Assembly (NCBI RefSeq): GCF_009827655.1
Contig: NZ_WTYV01000001.1
Coordinates: 744,001-808,000 of the forward strand
Source of the DNA: Alteraurantiacibacter buctensis
Lineage (GTDB): Bacteria > Pseudomonadota > Alphaproteobacteria > Sphingomonadales > Sphingomonadaceae
DNA: 64,000 bases
Direction of reading: 5' to 3'
A program made the position numbers and the translations under genes. This document shows positions 27,267-37,288 of this stretch, piece after piece (positions within the stretch are counted from its first letter, which is position 1; every line of letters starts with the position of its first letter). The notes beneath the pieces were generated by a model that was given only the letters and a program-made list of their open reading frames with translations, did no database searches and was not told the DNA's origin.

Positions 27267-28288
27267 CCATGATCATCGATTGCCACGGCCACTACACGGT
27301 CCTGCCCAAGGCGCATGACGCCTGGCGCGAGGAGCAGAAGGCCGCCTTCAAGGCCGGGACCGAGTGCCCGCCCTATCCGGCGATTTCCGATGACGAGATC
27401 CGCGAGACGATCGAGGCCAACCAGTTGCGCCTGATCCGCGAGCGCGGGGCCGACATGACCATCTTCAGCCCCCGCGCCAGCGCCATGGCCCCGCACGTGG
27501 GTGATCGCAGCGTGGCGATCAAGTGGGCGCAGGTGTGCAACGACCTGATCGGCCGCGTGGCCGGGCTGTATCCGGACGTGTTCGCGCCGGTCTGCATGCT
27601 GCCGCAATCGCCCGAAAGCGACATGAGCGCGCCGATTGCCGAACTGCGCCGCTGCGTGGAGGAGATGGGCTTCATCGGCTGCAACCTGAACCCCGATCCC
27701 GGCGGCGGCCACTTCAAGCACCCGCCGCTGACCGACGAGTACTGGTTCCCGTTCTACGAGACGATGTGCGAGCTGGACGTGCCGGCGATGATCCACGTGT
27801 CGGGTTCGTGCAACCCGGCGATGCACGCCACCGGCGCCTATTACATCGCGGCCGATACCATCGCCTTCATGCAACTGCTGGAAGGTGACCTGTTCAGCCG
27901 CTTCCCCACCCTGCGCTTCATCATCCCGCACGGCGGCGGCGCGGTGCCCTATCACTGGGGCCGCTATCGTGGCCTGGCTGACATGCTGAAGAAGCCGGAC
28001 CTCAGCACCCACCTGATGAACAACGTGTTCTTCGATACCTGCGTCTATCACCAGCCGGGCGTGAACCTGCTGGCCGACGTGATCGACAACAAGAACATCC
28101 TGTTCGGCAGCGAAATGGTGGGCGCGGTGCGCGGGATCGACCCCACCACCGGCTTCTACTTCGATGATACCAAGCGCTATGTCGATGCGCTGGATATCTC
28201 GGACCACGAGCGCCATATGATCTTCGAAGGCAATGCCCGCCGGGTGTTCCCGCGGCTTGACGCGCAGTTGAAGGCCCGCGGAAAGTGA
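27263..28288 (+). CDS. ligJ: 4-oxalomesaconate hydratase
   Basis: 341 aa, the same length as LigJ of Sphingobium SYK-6. Amidohydrolase-superfamily zinc enzyme: DCHGHYTV at the N-terminus gives H8 and H10, with further metal or substrate residues in MIHVSGSCNP, IIPHGGGAVPYHWGR and FGSEMVGAVRG. It hydrates the LigU product to 4-carboxy-4-hydroxy-2-oxoadipate. Translationally coupled to the genes on either side (ATGA upstream, GTGA downstream). Confidence 0.96.
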   Translation: MTMIIDCHGHYTVLPKAHDAWREEQKAAFKAGTECPPYPAISDDEIRETIEANQLRLIRERGADMTIFSPRASAMAPHVGDRSVAIKWAQVCNDLIGRVAGLYPDVFAPVCMLPQSPESDMSAPIAELRRCVEEMGFIGCNLNPDPGGGHFKHPPLTDEYWFPFYETMCELDVPAMIHVSGSCNPAMHATGAYYIAADTIAFMQLLEGDLFSRFPTLRFIIPHGGGAVPYHWGRYRGLADMLKKPDLSTHLMNNVFFDTCVYHQPGVNLLADVIDNKNILFGSEMVGAVRGIDPTTGFYFDDTKRYVDALDISDHERHMIFEGNARRVFPRLDAQLKARGK

Positions 28289-28601
28289 CGGCCAAAGAAT
28301 CTTCTGGCGGCTTCACCTCCACCGGCTTCGCGCCTTGCGAAAAGCCCGAGCGCTATATCCAGCAGCTCGTCAGCCACTGGGGGCACAAGTACGCCACGTC
28401 TTACGACGAGGGCGACGGGATGGGCGTGTTCCCCTTTTCGGAACACACCAACTGCGTGATGACCGCGCATAACGGCGGCATCGGCATCACCCTCACCACC
28501 GCAGACCAGGCGGAGAACATCCGCATGCGCGAGGTGGTGGAAAAGCATATCGACCGCTTCGCCTTCCGCGAGGCACCGCTGACCTACGAATGGAAAGACC
28601 A

Positions 28602-28605
<4 letters not shown>
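28285..28605 (+). CDS. DUF2218 protein embedded in the lig operon
   Basis: 106 aa, GTG start overlapping the ligJ stop, and its own stop overlaps the ligA start. Small alpha/beta protein with YIQQLVSHWGHK, CVMTAHNGGIGITLTT and the conserved VVEKHIDRFAFRE ending of DUF2218. The family is often linked to siderophore or metal loci but has no established biochemical function. Its place between ligJ and ligA with overlaps on both sides suggests it is made in step with the iron-dependent dioxygenase. Confidence 0.75.
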
Positions 28606-29943
<1,338 letters not shown>

Positions 29944-29955
29944 CTGGAAATTGGC

Positions 29956-30036
29956 GTCATCCCGGGCTTGACCCGGGATCGCTTTCGGCAAGGCCCGGCC
30001 TCTGCGGCAAGCGATCCCAGCTTTCGCTGGGATGAC
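29956..30036. repeat. Palindromic intergenic repeat (gtcatccc...gggatgac)
   Basis: gtcatcccgggcttgacc near the left end and gatcccagctttcgctgggatgac at the right form an imperfect inverted repeat of about 80 bases between ligB and ligC. The same gtcatcccagcgaaagctgggat unit occurs twice at 50298-50377. REP/BIME-like dispersed element; it could alter ligAB versus ligC expression. Confidence 0.7.
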
Positions 30037-30061
30037 GAGTTCTCGAAGGAGAAAATGACAT

Positions 30062-31018
30062 ATGCGTATCGCACTCGCCGGTGCCGGCGCCTTTGGCGAA
30101 AAGCACCTTGATGGCCTGAAGAACATCGACGGGGTGGAAATCACCTCGATCATCAGCCGCCGCGCCGAACAGGCCGCGGAAGTGGCCGCCAAGTACGGCG
30201 CCAAGCATTCGGGCACCGAGCTGTCCGAAGCCCTCGCCCGCGACGATGTGGACGCGGTGATCCTGTGCACCCCCACGCAGATGCACGCCGAGCAGGCGAT
30301 TGCCTGCATGGAAGCTGGCAAGCACGTGCAGGTGGAAATCCCCCTGTCCGATAGCTGGGCCGATGCCGAGGCAGTGCTGAAGAAGAGCCAAGAGACGGGC
30401 CTTGTCTGCATGGTCGGCCACACGCGCCGCTTCAATCCGTCGCACCAGTACGTGCACAACAAGATCGTGGGTGGTGAATTCAACGTCCAGCAGATGGACG
30501 TGCAGACCTATTTCTTCCGCCGCAAGAACATGAACGCCAAGGGCGAGGCGCGTTCGTGGACCGACCACCTGCTGTGGCACCACGCCGCACACACGATCGA
30601 CCTGTTCGCCTACCAGGCGGGCAAGATCGTTACCGCCAATGCCATCCAGGGGCCGAAGCACCCGGAACTGGGCATCGCCATGGACATGTCGATCCAGATG
30701 AAGAGCGAGAGCGGCGCGATCTGCACCTTGTCGCTGTCGTTCAACAACGATGGCCCGCTGGGCACCTTCTTCCGCTACATCGGCGATACCGCCACCTACA
30801 TCGCCCGCTATGACGATCTCGTCACCGGCAAGGAAGAGCCGATCGACCTGACCGGCGTGACCGTGTCGAACAACGGCATCGAACTTCAGGACCGCGAATT
30901 CATCGCCGCGATCCGCGAAGGGCGCGAGCCGAACAGCTCGGTCCAGCAGGTGCTGGATTGCTACCGCGTGATCGGCGAACTGGCCGCCAGCCTGGAAGCG
31001 CAGGACGGTTGGTCCTGA
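30062..31018 (+). CDS. ligC: 4-carboxy-2-hydroxymuconate-6-semialdehyde dehydrogenase
   Basis: 318 aa, Gfo/Idh/MocA-type Rossmann oxidoreductase, length close to LigC (315 aa). MRIALAGAGAFGEKHLDGL is the NADP-binding motif, VQVEIPLSDSWAD and MVGHTRRFNPSH are family motifs, and the C-terminal half is the substrate barrel. Oxidises the cyclised LigAB product to 2-pyrone-4,6-dicarboxylate for LigI. AAGGAGAAAATG lies in front of the ATG; a repeat of about 80 bases separates it from ligB. Confidence 0.96.
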   Translation: MRIALAGAGAFGEKHLDGLKNIDGVEITSIISRRAEQAAEVAAKYGAKHSGTELSEALARDDVDAVILCTPTQMHAEQAIACMEAGKHVQVEIPLSDSWADAEAVLKKSQETGLVCMVGHTRRFNPSHQYVHNKIVGGEFNVQQMDVQTYFFRRKNMNAKGEARSWTDHLLWHHAAHTIDLFAYQAGKIVTANAIQGPKHPELGIAMDMSIQMKSESGAICTLSLSFNNDGPLGTFFRYIGDTATYIARYDDLVTGKEEPIDLTGVTVSNNGIELQDREFIAAIREGREPNSSVQQVLDCYRVIGELAASLEAQDGWS

Positions 31019-31026
31019 TCCGAACT

Positions 31027-31059
31027 CCGGGGCGGGCGGCAACTTACCGCCCGCCCCGG
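31027..31059 (+). terminator. Hairpin ending the ligC transcript
   Basis: Perfect 13-bp stem ccggggcgggcgg / ccgcccgccccgg with a 7-base loop, 8 bases after the ligC stop. No T-run follows, so it may act as an mRNA end stabiliser or weak terminator. Confidence 0.6.
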
Positions 31060-31107
31060 CGATCGTGCCGGGCAAAGCGTTAACCATTTCCCGCTATGCT
31101 GGCGGGC

Positions 31108-31548
31108 ATGACCGACCTGTCATCCCTGATCAAGCGACCCACCGGCGCCACGCCGCAAGCCTTGGCCATGCCGGCTGCGCCTGCCGCGTCGGCGGTGGAG
31201 GCCTCGCTCGACCGGATGGAAGCGATCAACCGCGAACTGGGCGAGGCTGCCCTGCGCGGCGGCGATGGTTCCGGCGCGCAGATCGTCAGCCTGCGCTACA
31301 ATTTTACCACCGAATGCGGCACCCTGCTGCTGGCCATGTGCGAGGACGAGCGGATCTTCGGTGATCGCACGCTGTTCGTGGACATGCAGACCGCGCTGGA
31401 TGCCCTGCGCACCCGCATCACCAACCACCAGTTGCGCTGGCAAGGTGACCGGATCGAGGCCGACCCAGCCGCCTATCGCCAGGCGGCTCACGGCATCGAC
31501 CAGGCGGTGATCGCCTTCGTGGCCGACGCGCGCGCCGCGCTGGGCTGA
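31108..31548 (+). CDS. Hypothetical protein, 146 aa
   Basis: Not recognised. Ala-rich N-terminus, then a mixed alpha/beta part (ERIFGDRTLFVDMQTALDALRTRI). No signal peptide, membrane segment or catalytic motif seen. The start may be ATG 31096 instead. Stands alone between ligC and an aldo/keto reductase gene on the same strand. Confidence 0.6.
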   Translation: MTDLSSLIKRPTGATPQALAMPAAPAASAVEASLDRMEAINRELGEAALRGGDGSGAQIVSLRYNFTTECGTLLLAMCEDERIFGDRTLFVDMQTALDALRTRITNHQLRWQGDRIEADPAAYRQAAHGIDQAVIAFVADARAALG

Positions 31549-31612
31549 CAGACACCTCCAGGCCCCCCAAACCCGTTGCCAGCCGCGCCCGCGCGCGTGT
31601 AACGCTGCGCCC

Positions 31613-32611
31613 ATGTTCGCACATCGCACCATCGCCGGAACCGCCCTCAACCCTGTCGGGCTGGGCTGCATGAACCTCTCGTGGGCCTATGGCACACCGC
31701 CCGATGAAGCCTATGCCACGCGCCTGCTGAACCGCGCGCTGGACCTGGGCTGCAACCACCTGGACACAGCCAACATCTATGGTGGCGGCAAGAATGAGGA
31801 ACTGCTGCAGCGCGCCGTAGGCCACCGCCGCAGCGAATACTTCCTGGCCAGCAAGTGCGGCATCGTGGTCGACGGACCGAAGCGCGGGGTCGATTGCTCG
31901 CCCGCCACCATCACCGCCGCCGTGGATGCCACACTGCAGCGGCTGGGCACCGATCACCTTGACCTGTTCTACATGCACCGGTTCGATCCCAAGGTGCCGG
32001 TGGCCGACAGCGTGGGGGCGATGGTGCGCGCGATCGAGGCGGGCAAGATCCGCAGCTATGGCGTGTCCGAATGGTCCGCCGCCCATATCCGCGAGGCCGC
32101 CGCGATCCACGTGCCCGCTGCCGCCCAGCCGGAATACTCGCTGTGGACGCGCAACGTGGAACTGGGCGTGCGCGATACCTGCGCGGACCTGGGCATAGCC
32201 CTGGTCGCCTTCAGCCCGGTGGGGCGCGGCGCATTGGGAGGAGTATTGCGGGATCCGGCAAGCCTTGAGGAGCAGGACCTGCGCCACCAGATGCCCCGCT
32301 TCATGGCCGATAACTGGCCGCACAACCTGGCGCTGATCGACCGGTTCAACCAGCTCGCCCGCGACAACGGCCTCACGCCTGCGCAACTGGCGCTGGGCTG
32401 GGTGCTGGCGCAGGGTGAGCACTGCCACGTGATCCCCGGCACCACCAGCATTGCCCACCTGGAAGAGAACATGGCCACGCCCACGCTGGACATTGCGGCC
32501 GATGTGCTGGCCGCGGCAGGCACGCTGATCAACCAGCAGACCGTGCGCGGCCACCGCTATCACGATGCGATCAAGCCCACGATCGACACCGAGGAATTCG
32601 AGGAGGCGTAA
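31613..32611 (+). CDS. Aldo/keto reductase
   Basis: 332 aa (beta/alpha)8 NADPH oxidoreductase. The catalytic tetrad is visible as D51 and Y56 (HLDTANIYGGG), K81 (LASKCG) and H122 (YMHRFD). VIPGTTSIAHLEENM near the C-terminus binds the NADP phosphate. Substrate unknown; close to aromatic genes, so an aldehyde or quinone is possible. A gap of only 6 bases to the next gene suggests co-transcription. Confidence 0.9.
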   Translation: MFAHRTIAGTALNPVGLGCMNLSWAYGTPPDEAYATRLLNRALDLGCNHLDTANIYGGGKNEELLQRAVGHRRSEYFLASKCGIVVDGPKRGVDCSPATITAAVDATLQRLGTDHLDLFYMHRFDPKVPVADSVGAMVRAIEAGKIRSYGVSEWSAAHIREAAAIHVPAAAQPEYSLWTRNVELGVRDTCADLGIALVAFSPVGRGALGGVLRDPASLEEQDLRHQMPRFMADNWPHNLALIDRFNQLARDNGLTPAQLALGWVLAQGEHCHVIPGTTSIAHLEENMATPTLDIAADVLAAAGTLINQQTVRGHRYHDAIKPTIDTEEFEEA

Positions 32612-32617
32612 AGGCCC

Positions 32618-33421
32618 ATGCCGCAGGATGTCCGCGCCCGGATCGGCTATTCGCAGCGCACCGAGAAGCGCCCCTATTTCTATGCCAACGCGCACGAGAA
32701 GGACTTCGTCCCGCTGGCCCCGCACGAGGTGCTGATCCGCGATGCGCGCGCGGCCAGCTGCTCGCTGGAAAAGGAAGGCTTCACGCTGGTGGAGCACAGG
32801 TCGGAGGTGGCGGACCTGACCGACCTGGAGCAGGTGGCAACTGTCCACGCCGGCGAGATTGCCGAGCTTCTCACGCAGGTGTCCGGCTGCGACCATGTGG
32901 ACATCTTCAGCCGCGGCATCCTGCGCTTTTCCGAACGCGCCGGGCAGAATGACGCGCACGACAATTCGCACCCCGCGCGCTTCGTCCATGTCGACATGTC
33001 GATTGCCGCCGCCGGGGCCGCGCGCGACAGGGGCGCTCCCGCAGGGCGCACGATTGCCCGCAGCGTGCAGTACAACGTGTGGCGTGTGCTCAGCCCCCCG
33101 CCGCAGGACGTGCCGCTGGCATTGTGCGCGTTCGATTCGCTGGCGCTGGATGACCTGATCGTGTGCGATGCGATCTTCGATCCGCCCGGCGCGCCCGAAT
33201 GGTCGTTCGAGAACTACCTGCTGGAGGCAAAGCCCGGCCATCGCTGGTTCTACTACCCGGACATGCATCCGGGCGAGGCGCTGGTCTTCGTCACCAGCGA
33301 AAGCGATCCGGCGCGTCCGCTGCTGATGCCGCACGGCGCGTTCGACAACCCGCTGGCGCCGCCGGGCTGCCCGCCCCGCGTAAGCCTGGAAATGCGCGGC
33401 ACGGCCTACTGGTTCGGCTGA
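32618..33421 (+). CDS. CmcJ/NvfI-type oxygenase-like protein
   Basis: 267 aa. Resembles the CmcJ/NvfI (cephamycin methoxylation, GA4-desaturase-like) family: FVHVDMS supplies an HxD pair, MPHGAFDNP a distal His and RVSLEMRG a 2-oxoglutarate-type Arg. This suggests a non-haem Fe/2OG hydroxylase fold. Substrate unknown. Probably in an operon with the aldo/keto reductase just upstream. Confidence 0.65.
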   Translation: MPQDVRARIGYSQRTEKRPYFYANAHEKDFVPLAPHEVLIRDARAASCSLEKEGFTLVEHRSEVADLTDLEQVATVHAGEIAELLTQVSGCDHVDIFSRGILRFSERAGQNDAHDNSHPARFVHVDMSIAAAGAARDRGAPAGRTIARSVQYNVWRVLSPPPQDVPLALCAFDSLALDDLIVCDAIFDPPGAPEWSFENYLLEAKPGHRWFYYPDMHPGEALVFVTSESDPARPLLMPHGAFDNPLAPPGCPPRVSLEMRGTAYWFG

Positions 33422-33461
33422 TTTCCCGCTGGGCGGAGCGCTCTGGCCAGCCGAGCGTGCA

Positions 33462-33488
33462 ATCGTTATCCCTGTTCGGCATAACGAT
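33462..33488. promoter_or_regulatory. Inverted repeat ATCGTTAT-N11-ATAACGAT
   Basis: A perfect 8+8 inverted repeat 22 bases upstream of the secreted hydrolase ATG. TAACGAT half-sites also make up the palindrome before the aldehyde dehydrogenase (48606-48619), though in another arrangement. Likely an operator, regulator unknown. Confidence 0.45.
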
Positions 33489-33510
33489 ACCGCAATGGGA
33501 GACTTCGACG

Positions 33511-34458
33511 ATGCGAAAGCTGCTGCTGGCCACCTTGGCCTGTGCCCTGACCGCTGCCCCTGCCGTGGCGCAGGAGGAAAGTTTCGAGCAGATGATGGCG
33601 CGCATCAACCAGTTGCCCGATACCCGGGGTGACGGACCCTATCCGGCGGTCACCGAAGTGGTCGACGCCCTGCCCGATCACGTGGTCTATCGCCCGGCAG
33701 ACCTGTCTGCCTTCGGCCCCAATGGCCTTGGCGTGTTCGTGTGGGGCAATGGCGGCTGCGCGGCGGATGGCACGTCCAGCCGCTTCCACCTGGCCCAGAT
33801 CGCCAGCTATGGCTACATCGTCATCGCGCCGGGCAAGTGGCGCAGCGGCCCCAATGCACTGGCCGCACCCGAACCCCCGCGCAACGTGACACCGGGCCAA
33901 CCCAGCCCCAGCCCCACGCAGGCAATGCAGCTCACCCAGGGGCTGGACTGGGCCCTCTCCGAGAACGCCCGCGCCGGCAGCCCCTATCACGGCCTGATCG
34001 ACGAGAACGCGCTGGCCGCCGGGGGTTTCTCTTGCGGCGGGGTGCAAGCGCTGACCGTGGCGGGCGATCCGCGCCTCGATACCATCGTGGTGCAGAATTC
34101 CGGCCTGCTGCCGGATGATGGCCCGCGCCTGGGCGGCATGGAACTGCGCAAGGAAGGGCTGCTTGCCCTGCACACCCCGGTGATCTACCTCGACGGCGGG
34201 GAGACGGACATCGCCTATGCCAACGGCCTGGACGATGTGAACCGCATCACCCACGTGCCGGTGGCCTGGGTCAACACCCCCACCGGCCACGGCGGCACCT
34301 ATCACGAGCCGAACGGCGGGCGGAACGCCTTCATCGTGGTCGACTGGCTGGAATGGCAGTTGCGCGGCGACATGGCGGCGGCCCGCACCTTTACGGGCGC
34401 GAACTGCCGCCTGTGCACCGATCCCGCAGCCACCATCGAGTGGCGCAACTACCCCTGA
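33511..34458 (+). CDS. Secreted alpha/beta-hydrolase-like protein
   Basis: 315 aa. Sec signal peptide MRKLLLATLACALTAAPAVAQ. The nucleophile elbow AGGFSCGGVQAL (GxSxGG) is near the middle and HGGTYH near the C-terminus may hold the catalytic His. VFVWGNGGC and IVIAPGKW resemble dienelactone-hydrolase/PHB-depolymerase-like proteins. Probably periplasmic esterase or lipase-like; substrate unknown. Preceded by the inverted repeat at 33462-33488. Confidence 0.7.
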   Translation: MRKLLLATLACALTAAPAVAQEESFEQMMARINQLPDTRGDGPYPAVTEVVDALPDHVVYRPADLSAFGPNGLGVFVWGNGGCAADGTSSRFHLAQIASYGYIVIAPGKWRSGPNALAAPEPPRNVTPGQPSPSPTQAMQLTQGLDWALSENARAGSPYHGLIDENALAAGGFSCGGVQALTVAGDPRLDTIVVQNSGLLPDDGPRLGGMELRKEGLLALHTPVIYLDGGETDIAYANGLDDVNRITHVPVAWVNTPTGHGGTYHEPNGGRNAFIVVDWLEWQLRGDMAAARTFTGANCRLCTDPAATIEWRNYP

Positions 34459-34461
34459 GGA

Positions 34462-34977
34462 TTACTCCGCCGCTGTCGCCTCGGCAGGTGCAGCGGCTGC
34501 GGGCGCTGCCGGGGCGGTATAGGCCGAGACGATCTTCCACGTGGCCCCGGTGGCGCGGGTCCACACAGTCTCGCTACTCAGTTGCTGGGTCACCGGCTGG
34601 CCGGTGGCCGCATCGGTGGTTGTCAGGCTGACCGCCGAAGTGAGCACCGCCAGATCGCCCGATTCGGCGGCCCAGCCGTCCTGCGGTTCGATAGTGAGCT
34701 GGAAGTTCGGATCTTCCATCAGGTCGCCATAAGCTTCGGCAATCGCCTCGCCGCCCTGCAGCACGCTGCCATCGGGCCGCACCAGCCGGGCATCGTCGGT
34801 ATAGAGGCGCACGGCCCCCACCAGGTCCTTGCCGGCGATGGAATCGAGCTGCGCCTGCTCGGTCTGGCGGATGGCTTCGATCGATTCGGCCGGATCGGTC
34901 GATCCGCATGCGGCCAGCAGCAAGGCAGGTGCCAGCACCAGCGCGGCCTTGAGTGCGGTGAAACGGTTGATTTTCAT
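34462..34977 (-). CDS. SnoaL/DUF4440-like lipoprotein
   Basis: 171 aa. Lipobox LLLAAC near residue 24, then a NTF2-like fold (DLVGAVRLYTDDARLVRPDGSVLQGGEAIAEAY) and an Ala/Pro tail. Convergent with the hydrolase, 3 bases apart. The family covers unrelated functions, so no activity is assigned. ATG 34977 chosen because it starts the signal peptide. Confidence 0.75.
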   Translation of the reverse strand: MKINRFTALKAALVLAPALLLAACGSTDPAESIEAIRQTEQAQLDSIAGKDLVGAVRLYTDDARLVRPDGSVLQGGEAIAEAYGDLMEDPNFQLTIEPQDGWAAESGDLAVLTSAVSLTTTDAATGQPVTQQLSSETVWTRATGATWKIVSAYTAPAAPAAAAPAEATAAE

Positions 34978-35056
34978 GGCATGTCCCCCGGGATCGTGTC
35001 TGTCTTGCATGGGGGATAGGGTGGCCGCCGCGACACCGCCTTGACGCAGGACAAAA

Positions 35057-35701
35057 TCAACGATCGGGCGTCTGCACCCCGTCAGGGTCATATTGGGCGG
35101 TTGCCACCACCTGCACCAGGTCGTTGGCCGAACCGGCGTGCTGGCGGCTGACCACCAGTTCCATCTGCGGCACCAGCCGGTGGCGATACTGCGTGCTGAT
35201 CACGCCATCCCCCTCCTCAACCCCCGTGTTGTCCCACCGGTGCCGGAAGGCGGGCGAGACAAGGACCTGCTCCACCACTTCGCCCATCGCGTTCACCCCG
35301 CCGCCGGTGATGTGACACATGGGAACCTGATCGGACACGACGAGATAGAACCCCTCGCCCGCCGTGGCATCCACGCGGAAAAAGTGGTTGGCCCGCCGGA
35401 ATTCGGTCGGGGGCAGCGCGGCATCGATCACGCCGGGCACGGGATAGATCCGCGCGCCCAGCCCGGTCAGTTCCACCAGCGGGGCGATGCCTTCCGCGCC
35501 GCTCCAGCTTGTGGGATCGAGCACCCAGCTTTCGCAGGCCAGCAGGACGCCATCAAAGCCTGCCGCCAGCCCGGCGGGATCGGGCGCGGGCGGGGCCTGC
35601 GGGGTGGGGGCATGTTGCGCCGAAGCGGCTGACGGCAACAGCAGGAAAGCGCCGGCAAGGGCAGCCGCAAGGGCCGCCCCCGCCGGTCGCGTAGAAATCA
35701 C
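35057..35701 (-). CDS. Secreted hypothetical protein
   Basis: 214 aa with signal peptide (AGAALAAALAGAFLLLPSAASAQ). No family recognised; contains paired single cysteines (LLACESW, VPMCHIT) and an otherwise beta-rich pattern. GTG start overlaps the stop of the dienelactone-hydrolase gene (GTGA), so the two are coupled. Confidence 0.65.
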   Translation of the reverse strand: MISTRPAGAALAAALAGAFLLLPSAASAQHAPTPQAPPAPDPAGLAAGFDGVLLACESWVLDPTSWSGAEGIAPLVELTGLGARIYPVPGVIDAALPPTEFRRANHFFRVDATAGEGFYLVVSDQVPMCHITGGGVNAMGEVVEQVLVSPAFRHRWDNTGVEEGDGVISTQYRHRLVPQMELVVSRQHAGSANDLVQVVATAQYDPDGVQTPDR

Positions 35702-36579
35702 AGGGCAGCCGAATAGAGCGCCAGCAGCCGTTCCCACGCGCGGTCCGCCTCGTCCACGTCGAACGATGGGCTGTCCGGCACGGTCCAGCCGTGATCGGCG
35801 CGGTAGACCTCGATCTCCACGTTGCGGCCCGCTGCGGTGGCGGCGGCGCGCAGCGCGTCCTTGTCACCCGGGGCCTGGGCGTCATCATTGCGGGCAATGG
35901 CGATCAGCGCGCGCGCATCCTCGGCCATGTTGTCGAGCAGGTTGACGGGCGCATCCTCGGCCGCGCCCACCAGCCCGCCGCCGTGGAAGCTGGCAGCGGC
36001 CTTGATACGCGACGGCACGGCGGCGGCGGCGCGGATGGTCCAGCCGCCGGTCATGCAGTAGCCCTGCACGCCGATGCCCTTGTCGGTATCCACCTCGTCC
36101 TGCCGGTCGAGCCATTCGACCACGGCCACGTGCGTTTCGGCGATCGCGGCGGGGGTGTTGGCGGCCATCCACGGCTGCACTTCGGCCATGCCGTTGTTGC
36201 TGCGCCAGTCATCGAAATCGTCGAACTGCTGGCCTTCCACGCTGCGATAGTACGGGTTGGCGACAAGCACGGCATATCCTTCCGCCGCCAGTTGCCGGCC
36301 CATGGAGAGCGGCGCATCGCGCAAGCTGGCGATATCCGGCCACAGGATCACCGCCGGATGCTTGCCTTCGCGCGGATAGAAGAACATGCCGTCCATTGTG
36401 CCCCCGGGAGCGGGGAACTTCACTTCCTTCTCGCCCAGCCGGCCCTGCGCCAGCGCCGCCGCGCCGCTGCCCACGGCCAGCGCACCAGCCCCGGCGACAG
36501 CGCCGATGCGGGCGAATTCACGCCGGGTGACGCCCTTGGCCTTCAGCGGAACGGATGCAAACGTGTCCTGATCGCACAT
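35698..36579 (-). CDS. Dienelactone hydrolase family protein, Tat-exported
   Basis: 293 aa. Twin-arginine signal TRREFARIGAVAGAG (RR at 19-20). The DLH cysteine elbow is GYCMTGG (C175) and the catalytic His is in RADHGWT, so the Cys-Asp-His triad of dienelactone hydrolases is likely complete. Acts on lactones or esters in the periplasm; classical DLH is cytoplasmic, so the Tat signal is notable. Operon with the secreted hypothetical downstream. Confidence 0.88.
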   Translation of the reverse strand: MCDQDTFASVPLKAKGVTRREFARIGAVAGAGALAVGSGAAALAQGRLGEKEVKFPAPGGTMDGMFFYPREGKHPAVILWPDIASLRDAPLSMGRQLAAEGYAVLVANPYYRSVEGQQFDDFDDWRSNNGMAEVQPWMAANTPAAIAETHVAVVEWLDRQDEVDTDKGIGVQGYCMTGGWTIRAAAAVPSRIKAAASFHGGGLVGAAEDAPVNLLDNMAEDARALIAIARNDDAQAPGDKDALRAAATAAGRNVEIEVYRADHGWTVPDSPSFDVDEADRAWERLLALYSAAL

Positions 36580-36655
36580 GGGAAACCTCTCCTGCTAACC
36601 CCCATTTTGTGAGCGCGAAGATACCAGAGCAGGGGCGCGCGTCCAGCAGGTATGA

Positions 36656-37276
36656 TCAGTCGGTTGCCGATCCCAGCACGATCGCCAGTTGCCGCCATTG
36701 CGGCAGGTACACGCTGAACAGGTAGACGCCCCACCATTCCAGCCCCGGGCGGAAATAGTCCGAAACCTGGTCCAGTTGCGGACTGGTCCAGTCGCGGATT
36801 TCCGCCGGGGTGGCGGGCGGCAGTAGGACGGCGCGGATGGCGTCGAACATCTGCTGCCATTCCAAGGGATCGCCACCGGGGCCATGGACCGGGCGGCAGA
36901 AGGCATGGGCGAAATTGCCGCCCGCACCCGGATCGGGCCAGCCGCTGCCGCCGCTGACCACCAGCCGGCCTGCTAGCTGGCGAAAGGTGGGATCGGTCAG
37001 TTCCTGGCCATCGGCCGTGCACCAGGTGCCCCGCCGGATCAGGTCACGCCCGTCGATGCTGAGCGCATCGCCGAAGAATGTTGTCTGATCGATCACCCGG
37101 CTGCCCAGTTGCAACAGCCGCGCGCCATCGAAGCTGGCCCCGGATGGTAAGGCCTGTTGCACCGCCTCGACGATCGCCTCCGGCGTGCCATCGGCATCCT
37201 CGAACAGGGCGAACTCCAGCTCGCCCACCCGGGCATAGCGGTCGAAGGCGGCAGGCAGCAGGTCGCGGCGCAGCAT
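36656..37276 (-). CDS. Hypothetical protein, 206 aa
   Basis: Not recognised. No signal peptide. A Gly/Pro-rich middle (SGGSGWPDPGAGGNFAHAFCRPVHGPGG) and aromatic-rich C-terminus (LEWWGVYLFSVYLPQWRQL). Lies 12 bases downstream of the SDR gene on the same strand and probably shares its transcript. Confidence 0.6.
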   Translation of the reverse strand: MLRRDLLPAAFDRYARVGELEFALFEDADGTPEAIVEAVQQALPSGASFDGARLLQLGSRVIDQTTFFGDALSIDGRDLIRRGTWCTADGQELTDPTFRQLAGRLVVSGGSGWPDPGAGGNFAHAFCRPVHGPGGDPLEWQQMFDAIRAVLLPPATPAEIRDWTSPQLDQVSDYFRPGLEWWGVYLFSVYLPQWRQLAIVLGSATD

Positions 37277-37288
37277 CGGCAGGTGGCT

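Noticed and set aside
29956-30036. Repeat as a transposon end or attachment site
   Set aside because: No transposase or integrase nearby, and the same unit appears as a dispersed intergenic repeat at 50298.
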